A stretch of DNA of 64,000 nucleotides from Bactericera cockerelli (Eukaryota; Arthropoda; Insecta; Hemiptera; Triozidae), in assembly GCA_024516035.1 (NCBI GenBank), contig CM044962.1, positions 7,226,659-7,290,658 of the forward strand. The letters are read 5' to 3'. Below the pieces are notes generated by a model. The model was not told where the DNA came from, made no database searches, and worked only from the letters and a program-made list of their open reading frames with translations. The translations under genes and the position numbers were made by a program. Below, one piece after another: positions 12,701-24,700 of the stretch (its first letter is position 1; each line of letters opens with the position of its first letter).

Positions 12701-15700
12701 ACCACATTTTTAACTAGAAGTGACATAGACATTTTTTATCACTCTTTGTAACAAATTAAAGATAAATATTTAAGTAATTTATAGATAACATATTATGTAA
12801 AAATGGAGAAACCCGTTAATTTATAAAAATAAATATAAAAATAAAAAGGTAAACAAAGAGACAAACATTCGTTTCTCCAAAAATAACCGAGTCCCCCCGA
12901 CTCGGTTCTTTTTGGTTGAAACGGATGGTTCTAGCTTCTGATTGGTTCTCATTCTGTGTCCTTTTGATAAATGAACAATTAAATGAGAGCGCCATATTTT
13001 GAATCTGCATTTTAAATTTATTTTTGCAATCAAATGTGCTAAGAACCAATCAGAGAAGACGATACAGCTGATTATAGAAATTTCATCCGTTGTTGTTGTT
13101 CTCTTCTTCTTTCACTCACCTTTTCCCAATTTTATTTGGGGTCGGCGTTCCCTTCTCTAATTCTACCCCGCCACAGCTTCCTGTCTAATGCTTCCTCTTG
13201 CCTCCACAGCCTTTCTCTCTCATATCTTCCTGAACCTTGTCCCTCCATCTCAACTTTGGTCTTCCTCTCTTTCTCTAACTCCTATAAGCTAAGTCTAACT
13301 CCTCAGAAGTTAGACTTAGCTTATAGGAGATGTATTGTTTATAATATCTTTCTTGTATAAATAAATAAAAGTATTCAAATTCAATTCTTCCCTTGTATAT
13401 AAATTTCATCGTTGTTGATCTCACAAATGACCCATTGTGTTTCTCCTCCACGCCACCAGGTACCGCTGCGGACTGTGCAGCTTCCGTCACCCCCGCTCCA
13501 AACCCGTGCACCTCCACGTGAGGAAGAATCACACCTCCCGCTCCGACCTGGTGGAGGAGTCATACCACAAGGGCAAGCCCGACGAGTTCTCCATTGTGTT
13601 CCCCAAGGTAAGGAGACTGCCCCACCCAGGCTGGGTGAGGTTATAGAACACATACCACACGGGCAAGCCCGACGTGTTTTCCATTGTGTTCCAAAAGGTA
13701 AGAAGACTGCCCCCCCCAACCAGGCTGGGTGAGGTTATAGGACACATACCACAAGGGCAAGCCCGACGAGTTCTCCATTGTGTTCCCCAAGGTAAGGAGA
13801 CTGTCCCACCCAGGCTGGGTGAGGTTATAGGACACATACCACAAGGGCAAGCCCGACGAGTTATCCATTGTGTTCCCCAAGGTAAGGAGACTGCCCCACC
13901 CAGGCAGGGTGAGGTTATAGGACACACACCACAAGGCCAAGCCTGGTGAATTCACCATAGTGTTCCCCAAGGTAAAGCCCACCCAGGCTGGGTGAGGTTA
14001 TAGCACACACACCACAAGGACAAGCCTGGTTAATTCACCCTAGTGTTCCCCAAGGTAAAGCCCCAACCAGGCTGGGTGAGGTTATAGGACACACACCACA
14101 AGGCCAAGACTGGTGAATTCACCATAGTGTTCCCCAAGGTAAGGCCCCAACCAGGCTGGGTGAGGTTATAGGACACACACCACAAGGACAAGCCTGTTGA
14201 ATTCAACATAGTGTTCCCCAAGGTAAAGCCCCAACCAGGCTGGGTGAGGTTATAGGACACACACCACAAGGACAAGCTTGGTGAATTCACCCTACTGTTC
14301 CCCAAGGTAAAGCCCCAACCAGGCTGGGTGAGGTGATAGGAGACACACCACAAGGACAAGCCTGGTAAATTATATTATTATATTATTAATATAGTATGCT
14401 TGATTAGGAGGACAGAGTACAATGTTAATATTATAAAATTAAGAAAAAACAAGCAAATGACAAAATAAATTAGTAGGTAAAAATAAATACCTAAAAGGCG
14501 GAATTATTGCCTGTGTCAATCTCTTCCACCCAATCCTTATTCACCCTAGTGTTCCCCAAGGTAAGGAAAACTCCAAAAATTTCCACCTCCAACTGATTTT
14601 TCCTAAGAAACTTTTTCTTTTCAATCTAGAGAGACATAAAAGTTTTGATTTCTGTTGTTCAGAATTTTTTTTTTAACAAATTAACGGGCATAGCCTATGT
14701 TTTATTTTTAGAAAATATTTTAAAGTTCCGTTTTGAATATGATGTTAAACAAAGAGCGGATAACTGAGGCATGGCTTGAGGCTTAAGGTGGGGCGGGAAT
14801 CCCCCCCCCCCCTTGAGGACCTCGCCAGCCCCTGACTTAACCTCAACACACACCACTGATTCAAAACCATAACGAAATAGAATAGAATAAAAGTGAGAAT
14901 AGAATAAATTACTATACCCATAAATAATGTCTAAATCATAAAATTATATTTTATTATAAAATTATATTTTATTATATTAGCATAGGCCTTCAGCCTAGCA
15001 GAATTCAAAAACTGTAAATATGAGTATAATGTAAAATAGGTAGTTTTTAATATTTTGATAATTATATAAGTTTAGATTATTATTTTGTTACTACCTATTT
15101 TGCCACCTAGGCTGAAAAGAGATAACTTTAGTATATTTTTAAACCCTCATGTTTGTAAATTTCTTTAAATGATTAACTCTTCAATAAAGGCTATTTTATT
15201 TTTTTATTTTATTTTATTTTTTATATTAGCATTAAGAAAAAAAATGTACAAACCTGAAAAAATAACGTCAAAATTACAAAACCAATTTTTTTTATATACA
15301 AAAGTAGTGTACTAATACAATCTGTTTATAGTCCCCCAGCCTATAGTTTATAGCCAGACCAGCAGTCTGGCTGGGGACTATAAACAGGGATTAGACCAGT
15401 CTTCTGGCTTAAGTGGCAAGGGGTTAAGTGGCAGAGAATGCCTAAGGCATTAACTTCGCCCCGGGTTACAAAACAATTGTAATTATTATTGATCTTTATT
15501 ATTATTATATTATTTCTGTACATATTTCAAAGTTTTTTTTTTTTAATTATTGTTTTCCTTGTTGATGATTGTTTTGTAAAAATAAATAAAGTGTAAATAA
15601 ATAAAATAAAAATAAATAAATAAATAAACTAATAAAATCTGTTTCGACTTCCTCCACAGTCCATCCGCGACAACTCGCAACTGCCGAGCCGGCGGGGGCG

Positions 15701-18700
15701 GGAGGAGTCGCCCCGCCACAAGGTCGGCTTCTCGCTGGACGATCTGGACACGCTGGCCAAACTCAACCCGACCCCGAGTCTCCCCCTGCTGTGCTCCGCC
15801 TGCGGCTACCGCGCCAACACCACCCTCAACCTGATCCGCCACCTGCGGGCAGGCGCCCACCTGGCGGCGCCCACCAGGTGGGCCGACCTCACGAACGACA
15901 TCCCGAGCCTCGCGTCGGGCGGCGACCTCATGTTCAACAAGATGACGAACCACGCGCTCAGCTCCAATCTGGGCGCCAGTGTGAAGACGTCGCTCGTGAG
16001 TAGTGCCATATTATAAATAAATAAAATAAAATAGCCTTTATTGAACAAATAATTTCAAAACATTTTAAACAGTGTTACATACACAAGTAGAAAACAAGTA
16101 GAAAAATTGTTCTCAACCATGAAATTGTTTTTTTTTTAGGGACAAAAGAGACAAAATTATTTTTTCGTTCTATTTACTGCTCCCTTTTTTTTCTAATTTT
16201 AAGTTGTCACCAATTTCTTCATGCTGGCTGAAGGTTGAAGTGCCATATTATTGAAACAAATTCAGTCAAGTCAACCGACCTCAGTAGCTTGATCGATAAG
16301 ACGGTGGACTAAGACGGCGGATTTCTGAAAGCCATTTCTCGAATGTCAAAAAAAAATCTGACGCTTCCGATTTTTTTATCGAATGACTAGGAATTTTTTT
16401 CCAATGACCGCTATTTCACGTTTTTACATTTTTCGATTTTTTTTTTTCTCTTGAGGATTCTCGACGTTCAAGCGACATTGACGAACTCAGATAGTTACTA
16501 GTACCTACGCAGGGATTTTTACCGGATGACTTGGACTTTTTCTCCAATCACCGGGATTTTTACAGATGATTAAAACCCTTTTTTTGTCAGAAAATTTCTG
16601 ATGGTCAATGTAGGATTAGAACAAATCAGACGGGCCGGTTGGGATTTTCATCAGATGTTTGGTACTTCTTCCAACTACGTATTAGATTTCTTCTCGGCTT
16701 CTTCTTCTATTGTAGACAATTCCGTTGAGTACTAAAAATTTTTACCGACCTCAGTAGCTTGATCGATAAGACGGCGGACTTGGTAACCTAGAGGTCGGTG
16801 GTTCAAGTCCCGGTTTCAGCGTGGATTTAGTAGAGCGAGTTTGAGTGGTTGTGATATCTCGAAAGTGATTAACACAAATATGATATATTTTTTTTAATCA
16901 GTCAAGCTTTTTTTTACAATGAGAGTATACATGGAACCGACCTCAGTAGCTTGATCAATAAGACGGCAGACTTGGTAATCTAGATGTCTGTGGTTCAAGT
17001 CCCAAGTTAAGCATAAAGCTAGTTTGAGTAGTTGTGCTATAACGATTGTGATCAACACTAAAAGGATGGCTTTTTTTCCCTAATATACATACATGGAATA
17101 TTTACAAAGTGAAATTCTTCAAACAAAACCAGGTCAAGGGTAGGGCTAATACCTGCGGCATTCTCTTTCATTGAGCAGAGAATAAGGATATCACGCACGG
17201 TGACGTGGGTTTGATCTTTTTCTGCTCTGTAGTTGAAGATCCGTGGTCAACCCACTCATACTTATCCCGGTAGCTCAGTGGTAAAGGCGGAACTGTGTGA
17301 ATCCAGAGATTCCAGAGGTCGCGGGTTCTAAACCCAGCCGGGACATGACATGTTATCCTCTCATTTGGGATTTTTATCACATAATACTATTTCTTGGGCT
17401 TTCTGTTGAAATAATGGGACTTCATAGTCCTAATCGGGCTGTATAAATAAGGCGATATTATTATTTCACCAGCCGCGACATGACAAGCTATCCTCCCATT
17501 CGTTATATTGACCACATAATAGTACGCCTGGGGCTTACTTGTGAAATAACGGGACTCTAGTCCTAATCGGTCAGTATAAGTCAAGTGGTTAACGTGCTAG
17601 TCTGGTAATCCAGGAAGCGTAGGGATCCGTTGGTTCGGTTTTTTCCTCATTCATTTGAGTTTGTGACCACATAATAAGACTCCGAGGGTTAGGTGGTAGA
17701 AAATACTCTGAGCGTTAACCTCGCCCTGTGGGGTTACCTTCCACTAAAGAGTGTTATTATTATTAATAATTATAATATACCCTTTCGGTCCTCACCTTCT
17801 AATTTAATACCCCTCAACAGGTTGATGAATTTGTGTAATGTTTATTCTAATATGAACTACTCACAAAAAAATGGGGTGCTTTGTAACTGATCTAAAAGAT
17901 ATTATTTACGCATTATGATTTTCTTTATTTAAAATTTATTAGCTTATTCTGACTTTTATTCTTAAAAATGCTGTTATTTTTTGTACCATTATTATTTTAC
18001 TTTAGTCAATTATAAGTGTATTAATGATGGTATAGGTGGAAAACAACTGTTTTGTAATGCACTCTAAATAAAATAAATAAATTGAAATTCAAATATATTT
18101 CTCCCCAGGCCGAGGACTTGAACTTTGATAAGATTCCCAAGTTCGTTCCCATCAACAAGCGGTACGTGTGCACGTTCTGCTGTCCCCAGTACCTCTCCCA
18201 AGACGAGGTCATATTCAAGCACCACTTCAGCTCTCTTCACTCGGACGAGAACATTTACATGTAAGTCTAAGTTCTTTCCATACCATATTCAAGCACCACT
18301 TCCATATCACATTCAAGCACCACTTCCATACCATATTCAAGCACCACTTCAGCTCTCTACACTCTGACGAAGACATTTACATGTAAGTCTTAAGTTCTTT
18401 CCATACCATATTCAAGCACCACTTCCATATCACATTCAAGCACCACTTCCATACCATATTCAAGCACCACTTCAGCTCTCTACACTCTGACGAAGACATT
18501 TACATGTAAGTCTAAGTTCTTTCCATATCATATTCAAGCACCACTTCCATATCATATTCAAGCACCACTTCCATATCATGTTCAAGCACCACTTCAGCTC
18601 TCTACACTCTGACGAAGACATTTACATGTAAGTCTAAGTTCTTTCCATATCATATTCAAGCACCACTTCCATATCATATTCAAGCACCACTTCCATATCA

Positions 18701-21700
18701 TATTCAAGCACCACTTCAGCTCTCTACACTCAGACGAGAACATTTACATGTAAGTCTAAGTTCTTTCCATACCATATTCAAGCACCACTTCCATACCATA
18801 TTCAAGCACCACTTCCATATCATATTCAAGCACCACTTCAGGTCTTTACATTCGGACGAGAACATTTACATGTAAGTCTAAGTTCTTTCCATACCATATT
18901 CAAGCACCATTTCCATATCATATTCAAGCACCACTTCCATATCATATTCAAGCACCACTTCAGGTCTTTACATTCGGACGAGAACATTTACATGTAAGTC
19001 TAAGTTCTTTCCATACCATATTCAAGCACCACTTCCATATCATATTCAAGCACCACTTCAGCTCTCTACACTCGGCTGAGAACATTTACATGTAAGTCTA
19101 AGTTCTTTCCATACCATATTCAAGCACCACTTCCATATCATATTCAAGCACCACTTCAGCTCTCTACATTTGGATGAGAACATTTACATGTAAGTCTAAG
19201 TTCTTTCCATACCATATTCAAGCACCACTTCCATATCATATTCAAGCACCACTTCAGCTCTTTACACTCTGACGAAGACATTTACATGTAAGTCCAAGTT
19301 CTTTCCATACCATATTCAAGCACCACTTCCATACCATATTCAAGCACCACTTCCATATCATATTCAAGCACCACTTCAGCTCTTTACATTCGGATGAGAA
19401 CATTTACATGTAAGTCTAAGTTCTTTCCATACCATATTCAAGCACCACTTCCATACCATATTCAAGCACCACTTCCATATCATATTCAAGCACCACTTCA
19501 GCTCTTTACATTCGGATGAGAACATTTACATGTAAGTCTAAGTTCTTTCCATACCATATTCAAGCACCACTTCCATACCATATTCAAGCACCACTTCCAT
19601 ATCATATTCAAGCACCACTTCAGCTCTTTACATTCGGACGAGAACATTTACATGTAAGTCAAAGTTCTTTCCATACCATATTCAAGCACAACTTCCATAT
19701 CATATTAAAGCACCACTTCCATATCATATTCAAGCACCACTTCAGCTCTCTACACTCAGACGAGAACATTTACATGTAAGTCTAAGTTCTTTCCATATCA
19801 TATTCAAGCACCACTCCCATATCATATTCAAGCACCACTTCCATATCATATTCAAGGATCACTTCCATATCATATTCAAGCACCACTTCCATATCATATT
19901 CAAGCAACACTTCCATATCATATTCAAGCACCACTTCCATATCATATTCAAGCACCACTTCCATATCATATTCAAGCACCACTTCCATATCATATCCAAG
20001 CACCACTTCCATATCATATTCAAGCACCACTTCCATATCATATTCAAGCACTACTTCCATATCATATTCAAGCACCACTTCAGCTCTTTACACTCGGATG
20101 AGAACATTTACATGTAAGTCTAAGTTCTGTCCATATCATATTCAAGCACCACTTCCATACCATATTCAAGCACCCCACTTCCATATCATATTCAAGCACC
20201 ACTTCCATATCATTAGTAGTTTGATCGATAAGGCGACGGACTTGTAACCTGGAGGTCGGTGCTTCTTGGCCCGGTTTCAGCGTAGATTTAATAAAGGAAG
20301 TTTGCATAGTTGTGATATCACGAAAGTGATCAACACAAATATGATATTTTTTTAATTTTTTAATTCAGTCAAGCTTTATTTACCAACACAAATGTGATAA
20401 CAACTCTCTTTCTTTTCAAGTTGCAATATAAGAACTCTCCCCAGAAGTTCGCATAAGCTTAGGATATAATATCAAGAAATATTATTACTGTACAAATAAA
20501 CAGAACCATAATTATTCTATTCAATTCAACGCTCCACCTCTTATTATTACTATGAACCTCTTTATTAGAAGAACATATATGTATACAAACAAATAATGGT
20601 AAAAATTAAAATACAAAATTGACAATATTAATATAAACAGGAAAAAATAAACAAAATATATACATATGTCTTATGCATTAAATAACATCATGGTCTATTG
20701 TGTTCCTCTATAAGTACGGGGTGTACTTTACAGGAACCTGTAGGCTTTTTTTTAAGAAAAGGGCGGGGTTATTGCCTATGGCAATCTCTTCCACCCAACC
20801 CTGTTCTATGCTCCGTCTCTGCCCCCCCCCCCCCCTCAGATGCCCCACTGCCTGCCCGGCACCTCCCCCGATGACCCCATCACCATAGACAAGATCAGCG
20901 TCCACCTCAGGTTCCACGGAGGCAAACTCTTCAAGTGCAGCTACTGCGACTTCGTGCACCACGCCAGGTCAGTCTCGGATAATAATACTTTTTAGTGGAA
21001 GGTAACCACCAGTCTGATAATAATAATAATAAGATCGCCTTATTTATACTACCCCATTAGGACTATTAAAGTCCCATTATTCCAGCAATAAGCCCAAGAC
21101 ATATTATTATGTGGTAAAAATCCCAATTGGGAGGATAACTTGTCATGTCCAGGCTAGGTTTCGAACCCACGAACTCTGGAATCTTTGGATCCACAGAGTG
21201 TCGCCTTTACCACTGTGAATCCAGAGATTCCAGAGGTCGTGGGTTCGAAACCCAGCCCGGACATGATAAATTATCCTCCCATTTGGGATTTTTACCACAT
21301 AATAATATGTCTTGGGCTCACTGCTGGAATAATGGGACTTTAATATTCCTAATCGGGCAGTATAAATAAGACGATATTACTATTATTATCAAACAATTTC
21401 GATCGAACTTTCTTTACAATTTATGGGTACAAAGAAAAGGTATAACTTTGTAAGACTTCTCTTAGAAGCTCTTCAAAGCTTAGGAAAAGTACCTTTGTAT
21501 AAATGTTTCTTTATAAAGAAAATAAATAAATAAACTATAAAAAAAAACTATAGTTAACAAAACCTGATCAAGGGTGGTGATAATGCTTTTGGCCATTCTC
21601 TTTATATGAGAGAGTTCAGCTTATATCTTGTGGACGGTACACCCGATTTTTATTCATTTTTTTTTTTTGGCTTTCTTTTATATGGCATGATTCTCCTTCA

Positions 21701-24700
21701 AGAAGCTCTTCCACCCAACCATAAATACTGATCCAGTTTCTCATAGCTGTTTGAAATACTGGGCCAACGTGTTTTTTAAAATTCTCCAGCGTTGGAGAAT
21801 TTCTGGCCGTTTCTGGTATTTTAGTTTCATTACTTATGTATAATTTTTTTTATTATATACATAAATATTAATCGTTTTTATTTATATGTAAAACAAGGTT
21901 GGAAGCACTGACAATATGCTTCCAGCATTGCCTCTTTGAGTGGCAATGCTGATTTGTTTAATTAGAAATTCACTGGCTCTGCTGTTTCCAGTTTTTTTTT
22001 CTGGTATTGAGTTCCATAGGCGTACTGCAATAACATGAAACGATTTCTCGTACGCAGTCGTACGGTGTAAAGGAACGGACAGTAATTTTTTTAATGTGTG
22101 TTCCCCCCAGACACCTGGTGGACCGTCACCTGGGCGAGAGACACGGGGAGGTGGAGCCCAGCTGGATCCTCGTGAGGGACGTGAGTGACGCCTCGGAGCT
22201 GGGTGAGGACAATAGAGGAGAAGCCTCACGGAGTCAACACCAACGCGAGGACTTCAGCAGCTCTGCGGACAATAAAGGTATTTTTTTTTTTTTTTTTTTT
22301 TAATACATGACAAGTACTGAAGTTTATATAAATAGGATTTGAGTAAAAGAGAGGGACAGTTTATTTATATAAATATAATAATAAAATCTATAACTATGTA
22401 TAAAAAAAAAAATACATGATAAGTAAATGGTTCAAATATATATAACAATGACAGTTTACATAATTCATAATTTTTTTAACTGAACTTATGCTAGTTTCTT
22501 TTGGTTGTCGTCATCTCACACTAAGGGCCACACCTATGTCGTATGATCCTTGTGTCGTCATGTTTCAAGTCCTATTAATAATATGTCCTATTAATAAAGT
22601 GTAAATAAATAAAATAAAAAATAAATGTGTAAAAAAAAACCATTTGTTCGTCAGCAGGGCCGGCTGCGGCTGCGGCGGCCTCGTCTCGCAAGTGGAAGTG
22701 CAACCTGTGCCGCAGCCGCTACCCGGACATTGCGGCCATGCGGCGCCACCTGCGGCAGCAGCACCAGCAGGCCGCACAGTTCAAGTGCATGCTGTGCGGC
22801 TACGCGGCGGACGCGAGTGAGGTGACGCGAGACTTTGACGCGCACTATGCGGCGCTACACCCGGGCGAGGACTGGACGCGAGGCGTCCTGGCGCTCTTCT
22901 CTCTGGTGAGGGTTTTTTTTTTTTTTTTGATACATTTTTTTTTGTTTTTTTTTTTTTATTATTTATCTACAATGTTTAAATATTTATAAATTTCGCATCT
23001 TGTACCTGTATAATAGCATTTATACTGTCATTTCCATCAACACTGTCATTTCTTGTCAACCCATTGTAACAATTTTTTTAAATTAATACAAAAAATATAC
23101 TAATGAATTGAAATTGAATATTTATAAATTTCTCTCTAAGTACTATGTGTACTATGAATCATTTGTTTTATTCTTCATTTCTTTTTTTTTACACTGTATT
23201 TTTTATACAAGACAAACAACAATAAATTATTAACAGATATAATAAAAAAAATTACCAATATTTACAAAATAAGGTATAAAAAAATATTTAATTGTATTGT
23301 AATCCGGGGCGAAGTTAATGCCTTAGGCATTCTCTGCCACTTAACCCCGTATACATTTTTTTTGTAAACAGAGGACCCATTCTAAGCCATTCTCACTTGG
23401 CTTCTAAGAACTTTATTCGTATTTGGATCCAAATTATTACATCCCGTCAATTCTTGTGCAAAAAAAAACCAATAATTAAACACGGTCTCACTTCTCCTCC
23501 CCCGCAGATTGTGAAGGAGGTGGACTCGGGGGGCGGCAGGATGGAGGCGGGGGGCGGGGCCGACATCACCCCCTCCGCTCTGTACAAGCGCCGCGCCGAC
23601 ACGAGTCTCGCCCGCACCATCCGAGGCATTGCCCTGGAGGCCATGCCTCGCTCCGCGGAGAACATCGCCCACCGCACGGTAAGTGGTCTTCACTGGTGTT
23701 GCCTATTATTATTATTATAAACTGGTTGGGGTCCCACAAGAAGAGCCCCAATTATCACACCGACCTCTATTAGATCTATTGTGACCTATCTATGGTGTTG
23801 CCTATAATGTACAAGAATATTAGCCTATAATGTACAAGACAGTCGAATGAAGAACTTCCTGATACAAAAAAATTCTCTCGCCATACAGAGAGGAAATAGT
23901 GCGTGTATCTTGGGTACCATTCCAAGTGGTGCGAAGTTAGAGGAAATATTTTATTTGTAAAAGAAATGAAAATATATATATTTATAACATAGGAGAATAT
24001 TTAGATCATATTTTTTAATAATAAATAACTTACACAAGTCCAATATTTTTATTTTTCTATATTTTTGAGGTACCTATTATTTACATGCATATTTTATTCC
24101 TAAAATGTAAAATAATAAAATAAAATTTTATGGCTGTATGAAATGGCCTTGCCAACCCATGCCAAAAAAAAAAAAAAAAAACTTACACAAGAAATTTATG
24201 ACATTTCTTTTTTTTTAATTCAAAGATAAGAATAACATAAACTCATTTTTTCCCCCTTATTATTAAATTTCTAATCGTTTCTTTAATTCTTTTTATGACG
24301 GATTATTCATAATTATATGTCAAGACCATTTGTCAAGTAAAATAAATAAAATAGGACCGACGTTAAACGCGAAAAGTGATGTTAAACGCGTGTGTATATA
24401 ATAAATACATGTTTAATAATAATTATTATTAGTAAACATGTTTAATAATAAACCCAAATTAAAAAAAAAAATCTGCAATTTGATCGAGTAGGTTCGCAGG
24501 CCAGCCGGATTTCGGTGGCTTCCTCATCCTTTTTTCACTATCTTCCCCTATTCTATGTATATATTTTTTTCCTTTTTGTTTCTTTTTTTTATCTCTTTAT
24601 TGTTATTTTTTTTTTCTTTCATTATATGTTTTTTTCCGCCTTCTTCTATCTTTTACATTAATTTTAGTTAGGCTTTCAAAAGGGTTGGGTGGAAGAGATT

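Noticed and set aside
18240..20215. Regularly spaced direct repeats that could be taken for a CRISPR array
   Set aside because: The units derive from exon 12 and its donor, spacers are themselves repeats, and the context is eukaryotic introns. There are no cas genes.
22610..22845. Arg/Ala-rich frames over exon 15 in other frames
   Set aside because: Shadows of the finger 13/14 exon.
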